36,423 nt of DNA from an uncultured Pelagibacteraceae bacterium. Its GTDB lineage: Bacteria > Pseudomonadota > Alphaproteobacteria > Pelagibacterales > Pelagibacteraceae. Each line of letters begins with the position of its first letter. The stretch's first letter is position 1. The DNA lies in NCBI GenBank assembly GCA_902587755.1, contig CACIMN010000007.1, forward strand, positions 1-36,423. Direction: 5' to 3'. Of this stretch, positions 24,453 through 32,655 are shown in pieces. Both the position numbers and the translations under genes were made by a program. Below the pieces are notes generated by a model that searched no databases, was not told the origin of the DNA, and saw only the letters and a list, made by a program, of their open reading frames with translations.

Positions 24453-25553
24453 TTAATTTTTAATTAAAAAATTATTTAATTCAACTAATTGATGTTTTAA
24501 TTGATATAAATTGCAATCGTAATCATTAAATTTATATAATTTGTCAAAAAAACTGATTATTTTATTAATTTGAATTTTTAAAATTTTATTATCATATGTA
24601 ACGTTTGGGTCGAAAAAATTAATCCTGATTGATTTTTTTTTATAAAATCTATGTAATAAAATGCTTCTAGGATAATTATTTGAATTTCCCGATAAAGATC
24701 CTACATCTAAATGAATTATTTTCTTGTATAAATTTGTTTTTAATAATTCAAAAGCATCATTTGATTTATTCTTAAAAGAAAATACTTTAAAATTTTTTAA
24801 ATAATTAATTAATAAATTTCTAATTATTAAATTTAAAATATAATAAATTTCATCTACATGCATGTTAAAATCAGAAATTTTTAACAAGTGACGTAATTCA
24901 AAACAACTTTTTTGAGTTTTGAATTCTTTTAAAATCATTTGACAATATCGCTTCATCTCATCAGACCTAAAAATTGATTTTGGGGAATTTATTATATAAC
25001 TGAGTGCTTCATAAACATCTTCGTTATCTGCTAATCCAACAAATACCAACCTTTCATTCAAAAAATTTAATGACCTAGGTAAGTATTTTATAAAGTTATA
25101 AATTGAAAAAATTAAAGGGTATTTATATTTTATTTTTTTTAAATAGCTTATTCCTTTAATATTTTTAAGGTAACCACTCTTTGACAGGGGGAAATCGTCT
25201 AATAATAAATACTTATTTTTTTGAATATTGAAATTAGATAAAAAAATTATTTTTAAATTAATAAATTTTTTTTTAATTAAATTGATTTCATTTTCAAAAT
25301 TTAAATAATCAATATTAGAGTTCCATAAAAAAATATAAATCTCAAAATTATTATTTTTAAATTGATATTTATTAAATTTTTCTAAATATTTAACATCGAG
25401 AAATATAGTGCTATTATTAATATCTAATTTATTTAAATCCTTTGTAAAAAAAATTGTTTTTTTTTTAAAAACAAAGTCACAAAATAAGAGATACTCATAG
25501 ATTCTGTTATCTGGACTTACAATAAAGTTAGTATCTTTTGTAACTATGCTCAT
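24453..25553 (-). CDS. Protein of unknown function in a glycan locus
   Basis: I do not recognise this 366-residue protein. It has no signal peptide and no clear membrane helix. The first 110 residues alternate hydrophobic strands and lysine/asparagine loops (TIFLDV, FEIYIFLW, LKIIFLSNF), as in a Rossmann-like or GT-B N-terminal half. Residues 168-212 (RLVFVGLADNEDVYEALSY onward) include possible helical repeats. A conspicuous segment, HLDVGSLSGNSNNYPRS (281-297), is glycine/serine rich with an Asp and could bind a nucleotide or sugar phosphate. INFFDPNVTY follows. It is separated from the CMP-sugar operon by a 148 bp divergent gap, so a glycan role is likely but inferred. Confidence 0.6.
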   Translation of the reverse strand: MSIVTKDTNFIVSPDNRIYEYLLFCDFVFKKKTIFFTKDLNKLDINNSTIFLDVKYLEKFNKYQFKNNNFEIYIFLWNSNIDYLNFENEINLIKKKFINLKIIFLSNFNIQKNKYLLLDDFPLSKSGYLKNIKGISYLKKIKYKYPLIFSIYNFIKYLPRSLNFLNERLVFVGLADNEDVYEALSYIINSPKSIFRSDEMKRYCQMILKEFKTQKSCFELRHLLKISDFNMHVDEIYYILNLIIRNLLINYLKNFKVFSFKNKSNDAFELLKTNLYKKIIHLDVGSLSGNSNNYPRSILLHRFYKKKSIRINFFDPNVTYDNKILKIQINKIISFFDKLYKFNDYDCNLYQLKHQLVELNNFLIKN

Positions 25554-25701
25554 TAAATTAATATATTATGAAATTTAAAATAGTATTAAATTAAACAATT
25601 TTTAAAAAATATCACTTTTAATTTAAAATAATTTTAATATTTTAATTAATTAAATTACAAGTCGTATACAAAATTTAAAATTGAACTTTTAAAATATAAA
25701 T
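25554..25701. promoter_or_regulatory. Divergent intergenic region upstream of the six-gene operon
   Basis: This 148 bp, nearly pure A/T gap separates the unrecognised minus-strand gene from the operon at 25702-32655, so promoters for both must lie here. I see no -35/-10 pair that stands out from the background and no riboswitch-like structure. Confidence 0.35.
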
Positions 25702-26418
25702 GTGAAAAAAAATACTAAAAATTATTTAAAAGAAAATCTGTGTATTATTCCAGCTAGGAAAGGTTCAAAAGGTATTAAAAATAAAAATATTATTGAATTT
25801 TTGGGTAAACCGTTAATAGAGCATACGTTTCATGTCGCAAAGAAAATTCAAAATAAATTTGATATTTTGGTAAGTACTGACTCCTCCGAAGTTCAAAAAA
25901 TAGCTAATGAATATAATTTTTATTTTTTAGGTAAACGTCCATCACATCTTAGTGGAGATAAAGTTGAGACCAAGCACGTTTTAAAATTTGAATTAAATAG
26001 AATTGAAAAATTTAAAAAAAAAAAATATAGAAATATTCTTTTACTGCAACCAACTTGTCCCTTCAGAAATCATAAAAAGATCTTTTCATCCTTAAAAAAA
26101 GTAAACTCTAAAATTTACAACTCTGTTGTTTCAGTATCAGAAGTTGAGACAGCTCACCCTCTAAGAATGAAGATTTTTAAATCTAATTTTCTAAAAAATT
26201 ATATTAAACAATCAAAAGAAAATATGAAACCTAGACAATCATTACCTAAGGTTTATCTTAGATCTGGATCTATATATTTATTTAATAGGAGTGTCCTGAT
26301 GAAAACTAACTCAATTGTAGGTAAAAAGTGTTATGGTCTAATTCTTAAAGGTAAAGAAACAATTAATATTGATACTAAAGAACAACTAAATTATTTAAGA
26401 GTAATTTACAAAAAATAG
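25702..26418 (+). CDS. CMP-sugar synthetase (acylneuraminate cytidylyltransferase family, NeuA-like)
   Basis: A 238-residue cytidylyltransferase. NLCIIPARKGSKGIKNKNII (12-31) is the CTP-binding P-loop-like signature of the NeuA/LegF/PseF/KdsB family. ILVSTDSSEVQKIA (55-68) and LLLQPTCPFRN supply the base-binding and substrate loops, and NIDTKEQL near the end gives a metal-binding Asp. Its product should be a CMP-activated 2-keto sugar acid. The start is GTG: an ATG offset by two bases (ATGTGA) stops at once, and no other start lies before the conserved motif. It carries a 12-base A run (26014-26025). It opens a six-gene operon and is 3 bp from the next gene. The exact sugar acid is unknown. 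Confidence 0.87.
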   Translation: MKKNTKNYLKENLCIIPARKGSKGIKNKNIIEFLGKPLIEHTFHVAKKIQNKFDILVSTDSSEVQKIANEYNFYFLGKRPSHLSGDKVETKHVLKFELNRIEKFKKKKYRNILLLQPTCPFRNHKKIFSSLKKVNSKIYNSVVSVSEVETAHPLRMKIFKSNFLKNYIKQSKENMKPRQSLPKVYLRSGSIYLFNRSVLMKTNSIVGKKCYGLILKGKETINIDTKEQLNYLRVIYKK

Positions 26419-26421
26419 GTT

Positions 26422-27339
26422 ATGAAACTTCTTTGCCCATCCCCAGAACTATTTAGTGAAAAAATAAAAAAAAATTTAAAATTAAAATTAAAGTGCAATT
26501 TCTTAAAAATGAATAATCGTGAATTTAACAATAAGTGTCATGATTACGATGTAATACTTTTAAGATTTAATAATGTTTTAAAGTATAAAAAAAATACAAA
26601 AATTAAATATATTTTATGTCCAACTACAGGAACTGAGCATATTGATAATAAATTTTTTCAGGATAAGAAAATTCAAGTACTCACACTAAAAAATAAAATT
26701 AATTTTTTAAATAATATAAGATCTACGATTGAGTTTACAGTTTATTTACTTTTACTAAGTATAAGAAATATAAAACTTAAATTGAATTCAAAAAAATACA
26801 TGCCAAAAATACTGTTCCAAGAGGAAATTTATAATAAAAATATTGGAATAATCGGCTATGGTAGAATTGGTAAGAAAATATGCAATATACTTAAAAGTTT
26901 TGATGCTAATATTAAAGTTTATGAAATAAATAAATTTAACAAATCAAGAAAATATAAATTTGTCAGTTTAAAAAACATACTTAAAACATGTAAAGTTATT
27001 TTAATTCATATTCCGCTTAATGACAAAAATCAAAATTTTTTAAACTCAAAAAAATTAAAATTAATTAACAAAGGTACAATTATTATAAATACTTCTCGAG
27101 GAGATATATTGGATGAAAAATTTATATTTTCTTTAGTTAAAAAAAATAAAATTTCTTATTTTACTGATGTAATTTCAGAAAAAACTTTGAATAATCAAAC
27201 TAAATTAATAAATAAATTACAAAAAAAAGATAATTTTTATTATTCAAATCATATAGCTGGTTTAACTAAAGAGTCAGTTGAAAAAACAGATTTATTCATC
27301 TATAAAAATTTTCTTAAAAAAATAAAGCTTTATAAATAA
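26422..27339 (+). CDS. D-2-hydroxyacid dehydrogenase family protein
   Basis: A 305-residue NAD-dependent oxidoreductase. The C-terminal half has the cofactor motif IGIIGYGRIGKKI (141-153, GxGxxG). The catalytic set is INTSRGDILD (R226), the Glu region after DV250 (SEKT), and SNHIAGLTKES (H277). These enzymes reduce 2-keto acids to 2-hydroxy acids, or the reverse. The N-terminal catalytic domain is short and lysine-rich. Its position between a NeuA-like and a NeuB-like gene, 3 and 2 bp from each, suggests it acts on a 2-keto acid or sugar-acid intermediate of this operon. Such a gene is not part of the usual sialic, legionaminic or pseudaminic acid pathways. Substrate unknown. Confidence 0.85.
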   Translation: MKLLCPSPELFSEKIKKNLKLKLKCNFLKMNNREFNNKCHDYDVILLRFNNVLKYKKNTKIKYILCPTTGTEHIDNKFFQDKKIQVLTLKNKINFLNNIRSTIEFTVYLLLLSIRNIKLKLNSKKYMPKILFQEEIYNKNIGIIGYGRIGKKICNILKSFDANIKVYEINKFNKSRKYKFVSLKNILKTCKVILIHIPLNDKNQNFLNSKKLKLINKGTIIINTSRGDILDEKFIFSLVKKNKISYFTDVISEKTLNNQTKLINKLQKKDNFYYSNHIAGLTKESVEKTDLFIYKNFLKKIKLYK

Positions 27340-27341
27340 AT

Positions 27342-28310
27342 ATGACTTTAAAATACATTGCTGAATTGTGTCAAAATCACCTTGGAAAATTTGAAAATAT
27401 TGAGAAAATGGTTGAGGAATGTGCTTACAATGGAGCTAAAATAATAAAACTACAATATATTTTAGCTAAAAACTTGTCATACAGACCAGTGTTTGACCAT
27501 GGGCTAAATGATGGAAATAATAAATTATTCATCAAAAGGCCATACATTGCAGAATATAAAAGACTTAAAAAACTCGAATTAAAAGATAAAGAAATAAAAA
27601 AGTTTGTGAAAATATGTGAGAGAAATAATGTAGAACCAGCAATAACTTGTTTTGCAAGAGAAAACATAGATATCTTAAAAGATTTAGGTTTCAAAACTAT
27701 TAAAGTTGCAAGCTATGACTGTGGTTCTTTTCAGTTAATAAGAGAAATTTCTGACAAATTTAAAAACTTAATAATATCTACAGGCGCAACATTTGACGAT
27801 GAAATTGAAAAAACATTTGGTATTTTAAAAAAAAAAAAAATAAATTTTTCTTTTTTACATTGTGTAACTATTTATCCTACTGCATTTAAACATTTGCATC
27901 TAAGTAGAATTGACTTTTTAAAAAAATATACAAAAAATATCGGATATTCCGATCATTCAAGGGCAACAGATAAAAAAAAAAATCTAGCATCAATGGCTGC
28001 AATATATTACGGAGCAAAAATAATTGAGAGACATATTAGAATTCTGGGAACTGATGATTCAAAAGATGGGCCCGTATCAATTGAACCAAAAGAAATTGCA
28101 GAAGTGGTAAAATTTAGTAAGTTAAACAAAATAGAACAAAAAAAATTCCTTATACAAAATGGCTTAAACTTAAATCTTATAAAAGGTAAAAAAGTAAGAC
28201 AACTAAGTTTTGAAGAATTATTAAATAGAGATTATTATAGGGGTAGGTTTGCATCATTCTCAAAAAAAAATAAAAGACAGATTTTTAATTGGGATGAAAC
28301 AGATTTATGA
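27342..28310 (+). CDS. NeuB-family sugar-acid synthase, without a recognisable SAF domain
   Basis: A 322-residue TIM-barrel protein of the N-acetylneuraminate synthase family, which condenses phosphoenolpyruvate with a hexosamine-type aldehyde. YIAELCQNHLGKFENIEKM (5-23), AKIIKLQYI (32-40), TIKVASYDCG, LIISTGATFDDEIE, FLHCVTIYPT, IGYSDHSRAT and KIIERHI follow in family order. DGPVSIEPKEI matches the GPDHxxSxxPxE end of the barrel. Typical members continue with an SAF/antifreeze-like domain. Here the C-terminal about 55 residues do not match it. It carries a 14-base A run (27827-27840). It overlaps the next gene by 4 bp. The product is likely a nonulosonic or related keto acid. Confidence 0.85.
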   Translation: MTLKYIAELCQNHLGKFENIEKMVEECAYNGAKIIKLQYILAKNLSYRPVFDHGLNDGNNKLFIKRPYIAEYKRLKKLELKDKEIKKFVKICERNNVEPAITCFARENIDILKDLGFKTIKVASYDCGSFQLIREISDKFKNLIISTGATFDDEIEKTFGILKKKKINFSFLHCVTIYPTAFKHLHLSRIDFLKKYTKNIGYSDHSRATDKKKNLASMAAIYYGAKIIERHIRILGTDDSKDGPVSIEPKEIAEVVKFSKLNKIEQKKFLIQNGLNLNLIKGKKVRQLSFEELLNRDYYRGRFASFSKKNKRQIFNWDETDL

Positions 28311-29968
28311 TTAAATTTTATGAACCGTGTAAAATAAATAAAAATGATAATATTTTTCAATTTATAAATAAAATAAATAAATTTAAGAGTAACGAAAATT
28401 ATTATCCTGTTGGAGTATATTCAAGAAATAATAAAGTCATAGGAATACTATCATTAGGAGATATCAGAAGAATTGCTTTTCAAAAAGTCAATTTTAAAAA
28501 CAAAGTTATAAATCACTTAAATAAAAAAGCATTTTATATTGATATAAAATATTTCGACTCAAATTTAATAAACAGAATTAATGTATTGATGAAAAAAAAA
28601 AAAATTGAATTTATAATTACATCATTCAATAACAGCCTAAAGATAGTTAAAATATCAGATTTAGAAAATCTTCAAGAGTATAAAAAAACTACCATTGTTG
28701 GTCTTGGTCATATTGGATTACCTCTAATGGTCTATTTATCAAATAAAGTCACAAGTATTTCTGGATACGATAGATCGGACAAAAAAGTTAGAGAGTTAAA
28801 AAAAAGCAAAATTAGTTTTTATGAAAAAAATCTTAAAACAATACTTAAACAAAATTTAAAGGATGAAAAAATTGAGCTTGATTCTAATCTAGAAAATTTG
28901 AAATCTCAAAATTATGTAATATGTATTGGATCTGACATAAAAAAAAATAGAATAAATAACAATAATTTAATAAATATTTTTAAAAAAATTGGAAAAAAAT
29001 TGAATGAAGGTGATCTTGTTATTTTAAGAGGTACAGTTCAAATGGAATTAAGCAGAAAAATATTAATTCCAACTCTAGAAAAAGCATCAAAACTTAAATG
29101 TGGACAAAATTTTTATTTTGCGTTTATGCCTGAAAGAATAATTGAAGGAGATGCATTATTTGAATTAAAGACTTTGCCACAATTAGTATCTGGATATTCT
29201 AATCAATGTAAAGAACAGGCACTGAATTTTGCTAAATTTCATTTTGATAAGATCATCGAATTATCTAGTTTAGAAGAGGCAGAAATTATTAAACTCGCAT
29301 CGAATTCATTTAGAGACTTAAATTTCTCTTTTGCAAATGAAATAACAAGAATAGCTTCTAAATTTAATTTGAGTGGGAATAAACTTATAAAAAACTCAAA
29401 TCTTGGATACATTAGAAATAGAATTTCATTACCAAGCATTGGGGTTGGCGGTTATTGTTTACCAAAGGATCCAATTTTATTTTCAAAATTTTTAGATAAA
29501 TCAGATGGCTACATACTTGGCCAGGTATCAAGAAGAATAAACAGTAACAATATTAAAGAAAGTCTTAAAAGAATTCTTAAAGAGAAAAAAATATTCAAAA
29601 AAGTTCTAATACTTGGGGCAACTTTTAAAGGTTTACCAGAGACGATTGATATAAGAAATTCTCCTTCAATTGAAATTTCAAAACTTTTGAAAAAAGTATC
29701 AAAACAAATTGAATTTTATGATGTTATGCAAAGAGAAATAAAGTTAAACAATAAAAAATTAGAAATTAAATTTGTAAAAAATTTAAATATCTTAAACAAC
29801 TTTGATTTAATTATTTTGGCAAATAATCATCCTAAATACGTTCAAATAATTGAGAGTGAAAAAGGAATTAAATTTAACAAGAAAAGTAAAAAAATTATCT
29901 TTGATCCTTGGTGTCTTTTAAATCAAGATTTAATACTAAAACAAAATTGGACATATATTAGTTTGTAA
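28307..29968 (+). CDS. CBS-domain/nucleotide-sugar 6-dehydrogenase fusion (WecC/TviB-like)
   Basis: A 553-residue fusion. Residues 1-about 122 look like a CBS pair (VGVYSRNNKVIGILSLGDIR), a type otherwise seen on sugar nucleotidyltransferases such as PtmE. From about 128 it is a UDP-glucose/UDP-ManNAc dehydrogenase: NAD motif G132-LG134-HI-G137, FAFMPERIIEGDALF (271-285), EIIKLASNSFRDLNFSFANE (326-345) and the catalytic cysteine in GVGGYCLPKDP (C384). The C-terminal UDP-binding domain begins VLILGATFKGLPETIDIRNS. The reaction is NAD-dependent oxidation of a UDP-HexNAc or UDP-hexose to a uronic acid. CBS domains usually sense adenine nucleotides, so it may be regulated. A 13-base A run (28592-28604) lies at the domain junction. 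Confidence 0.85.
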   Translation: MIKFYEPCKINKNDNIFQFINKINKFKSNENYYPVGVYSRNNKVIGILSLGDIRRIAFQKVNFKNKVINHLNKKAFYIDIKYFDSNLINRINVLMKKKKIEFIITSFNNSLKIVKISDLENLQEYKKTTIVGLGHIGLPLMVYLSNKVTSISGYDRSDKKVRELKKSKISFYEKNLKTILKQNLKDEKIELDSNLENLKSQNYVICIGSDIKKNRINNNNLINIFKKIGKKLNEGDLVILRGTVQMELSRKILIPTLEKASKLKCGQNFYFAFMPERIIEGDALFELKTLPQLVSGYSNQCKEQALNFAKFHFDKIIELSSLEEAEIIKLASNSFRDLNFSFANEITRIASKFNLSGNKLIKNSNLGYIRNRISLPSIGVGGYCLPKDPILFSKFLDKSDGYILGQVSRRINSNNIKESLKRILKEKKIFKKVLILGATFKGLPETIDIRNSPSIEISKLLKKVSKQIEFYDVMQREIKLNNKKLEIKFVKNLNILNNFDLIILANNHPKYVQIIESEKGIKFNKKSKKIIFDPWCLLNQDLILKQNWTYISL

Positions 29969-30975
29969 TGAAATTAGGAATTATACCATGCAGTAATGGC
30001 ATGGGCCATGTGGTGAGATCTGCAAAGCTGGCAAATATTTTAATTAAAAATTATAAAATTGTTTTTTTCTTATCAAAAAAAATAAGAATTAATTTAAATA
30101 AAAAAATAATTGTAAAAAAAGTTAGTGCAAATTTTCTTATTAAAAGAAATTACAAATATAATGTTAACTGGTACAAAAATTTTAAAAATAATTATTACGA
30201 TAATATTGATTTATTTATATCTGATAATTTACCAGAAATAATTTTGATTAAAAAAAATGTACTTATATACGCTAATTTTTTTTGGCATGAAATATTCAAT
30301 ATACAAAATACTTTCTTTAAAAATTTAAAAAAGGAATTTAGTAAAAAAAAAATTAAAATTATTTCTAATTATTTATTTGGAAATACAAAAATTTCAAAAA
30401 AAAATACTTTCAGTGTAGGTTTTGTGGGTAAATACAAAAAAATTGATATAACTAAAAAAAAGGGCATATTGATATCATTAGGCACATCAATAATTGGATA
30501 TACAGATATTTCAAAAAGTATTTTAAAGATAATTTCTCAAAAAGAGTTTTTAGATTATGAATTTTACTTAGATAAAAAATTAATTAATAATAATACTATT
30601 TTAACGAAAAATATAAAAAAAGCAGATTTCTCAGAAAATATGTTTAAAAATATAAGAGTTGCCTTTGTAAAACCAGGTTTTGGTACAATTCATGATTGCC
30701 TTGAAAGAGGCATACCTATCAACAGTTATCTATCAAGTAAAAATAAAGAATTTATTCACAATGCAAAAATTTTAAAAAAAATAAAAGTTGGTAACTATTT
30801 TTTAGACTTTAAGAAAGGTTTAAAGAATACTATTGATGTTTTTAATAATATTAAAAAAATTAAAGAAGTAAATAAAACTTGTAAAAGTTTAAGATGGAAT
30901 GGAGAAAAAGATATAAAAAAAATAATAAAAAAATATAAAAAAGATATAAATAATAAAAACCTATACCTCAACTAA
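29968..30975 (+). CDS. GT28/PseG-like GT-B protein
   Basis: A 335-residue protein with the GT-B layout of family 28 enzymes. The N-terminal MKLGIIPCSNGMGHVVRSAK has the glycine-rich GMGHxxR turn of MurG and PseG. The C-terminal domain has KGILISLGTS and the donor-binding segment VAFVKPGFGTIHDCLERGIP (219-238), equivalent to the GGxGTxxE region. It could be a glycosyltransferase or, like PseG, a UDP-sugar hydrolase that frees the hexosamine used by a NeuB-like synthase. The presence of NeuB- and NeuA-like genes in the operon leaves both open. It overlaps the preceding gene by one base and abuts the next (no gap). Confidence 0.75.
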   Translation: MKLGIIPCSNGMGHVVRSAKLANILIKNYKIVFFLSKKIRINLNKKIIVKKVSANFLIKRNYKYNVNWYKNFKNNYYDNIDLFISDNLPEIILIKKNVLIYANFFWHEIFNIQNTFFKNLKKEFSKKKIKIISNYLFGNTKISKKNTFSVGFVGKYKKIDITKKKGILISLGTSIIGYTDISKSILKIISQKEFLDYEFYLDKKLINNNTILTKNIKKADFSENMFKNIRVAFVKPGFGTIHDCLERGIPINSYLSSKNKEFIHNAKILKKIKVGNYFLDFKKGLKNTIDVFNNIKKIKEVNKTCKSLRWNGEKDIKKIIKKYKKDINNKNLYLN

Positions 30976-32655
30976 ATGTGCGGATTTCTTGTTCAAAAAA
31001 AACTAAGTAACAATTTTAAATTAAATAAAAAAAAATTTAAGATTGCTTCTAAACTAATCTATCACAGAGGCCCTGATAGTAAGAATTATTTGTATAATGA
31101 AAGTTCAAATATATTTCACTCAAGATTAGAAATTATTGATCTAAATAAAAGATCTAGCCAACCTATGACAAGAATGGGCTATACAATTATATTTAATGGT
31201 GAAATTTACAACTATAAAAAAATAAAAAAAGAACTTGAAAGTGATTTTATTTTTCAAACGAGCTCCGACACCGAAGTATTACTTTTTTCTTATATTAAAT
31301 GGAAAAAAAAGATGTTTGATAAAATCGACGGAATGTACTCCTTCATTATTTTTAACAATTCAAATGATGACCTATTTTTTGGAAGAGATCTTTTTGGACA
31401 AAAACCTCTATATTATTTTAAAGATGATAATCAAATTATCTTTTCAAGCGAAATTAAACCAATATTAAGACTAAGCAATTTTAAGTCAAAAAAGATGAAA
31501 TATAATGACCAAGAAATATATAAATATCTTAATTTTAATTTCTACGGTGATGATAAAAATACTTTTTTTAATAATATTTATCAGATCCCTCCTGGAAATT
31601 TTGGATATTTCCAAAATAAAAAATTAAACTTAAATAAAATTAATTATCCAAAATATAAAAATAAAATAAATTCTAAAAACATTTTAACTCTACTTAAAAA
31701 AGAAATTGGTAATCACTTAGTAGCTGATGTAGAAACAGCTATAATGATTTCTGAAGGGGTAGACTCGAAATCTATTGTAGATATTAGTAAAAAATTCTAT
31801 AATCAAGATCTTAAACTTTTCAATTTAGAATTTGAAGATTTCAATAACAATGAATTTCGCAATAAATACCTTAAAGTCAAAAAAAATTTACATTTTTCAA
31901 AATTTTTAAAAAATGAAATGTTTAGCTATTTAAATAAAAGTTCGGAGATTTGTGAATCTCCCCCATTAAGTCTTTTTACATTGGGAATGGTAAAACTTTT
32001 TAAAAAAATAAATAATAAAAATATTAAAGTTGTATTAAACGGCCAAGGTGTTGATGAGGTATTTGGAGGATATAATATTTATTTTTCTAAAAAAGATTTT
32101 GATAAAACCTATCATCCCGATGGAACAGCAATTTCAAGTGATAGATCAATTTATAAAAAAAATTTAAAAAATCGCTATAATTCAAGTAAAAATATCATTG
32201 CTTATAGAAAAGATATGGCTTTTAAGTCAAAAATACCAAAAAATTTAATTCAAATTGATAAGTTATCAATGAATAGCTCTGTAGAATGTAGATCTCCTTT
32301 TTTAACGAAAAATATTGCTGGCCTATTTGATAAATTAAAGTTAAGCCAACTACAATACAAGGAAAACAAAAAATATATTTTTAGAAAATCTTTATATGAA
32401 TTTACAGAAGATAAATTTTACTTTAATGAAAAAAAATTTAAACAAGCTCCCCAAACTGAATATATGTTAACTTTAAATAATTTAAGTAAAATTAAAAAGA
32501 TTATTAAACAAAAAAATAATTGTGACAAATATTTTAATAAAAAATTGTTAAAAAAATATTTTGAGGATTTTAAAATTTTAAATAACAATGGATTTGTTAT
32601 TTGGCAGTATCTTAGTTTAAATTCATTTTTAAATTACTTTAATAAATTCAGATAA
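30976..32655 (+). CDS. asnB: Asparagine-synthase-like glutamine amidotransferase (AsnB/WbpS family)
   Basis: A 559-residue two-domain protein. The N-terminal glutaminase starts MCGF, with Cys2 exposed as nucleophile. RGPDS, HSRLEIIDL, FNGEIYNY and SDTEVLL line the glutamine site. The C-terminal ATP-pyrophosphatase domain has ISEGVDSKSI (258-267), where the usual SGGxDS reads SEGVDS, and GQGVDEVFGGY. Bacterial glycan loci use such proteins (for example WbpS) to amidate uronic acids to uronamides. The dehydrogenase fusion two genes upstream would supply a uronic acid, so this is the likely role rather than asparagine supply. It directly follows the preceding stop and is convergent with the next gene, overlapping 8 bp. 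Confidence 0.88.
   Translation: MCGFLVQKKLSNNFKLNKKKFKIASKLIYHRGPDSKNYLYNESSNIFHSRLEIIDLNKRSSQPMTRMGYTIIFNGEIYNYKKIKKELESDFIFQTSSDTEVLLFSYIKWKKKMFDKIDGMYSFIIFNNSNDDLFFGRDLFGQKPLYYFKDDNQIIFSSEIKPILRLSNFKSKKMKYNDQEIYKYLNFNFYGDDKNTFFNNIYQIPPGNFGYFQNKKLNLNKINYPKYKNKINSKNILTLLKKEIGNHLVADVETAIMISEGVDSKSIVDISKKFYNQDLKLFNLEFEDFNNNEFRNKYLKVKKNLHFSKFLKNEMFSYLNKSSEICESPPLSLFTLGMVKLFKKINNKNIKVVLNGQGVDEVFGGYNIYFSKKDFDKTYHPDGTAISSDRSIYKKNLKNRYNSSKNIIAYRKDMAFKSKIPKNLIQIDKLSMNSSVECRSPFLTKNIAGLFDKLKLSQLQYKENKKYIFRKSLYEFTEDKFYFNEKKFKQAPQTEYMLTLNNLSKIKKIIKQKNNCDKYFNKKLLKKYFEDFKILNNNGFVIWQYLSLNSFLNYFNKFR

Noticed and set aside
25656..25701. A -35/-10 pair (TTACAA and an AT-rich hexamer) for the six-gene operon.
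   Set aside because: Spacing and sequence match consensus poorly, and similar matches occur throughout the A/T background.
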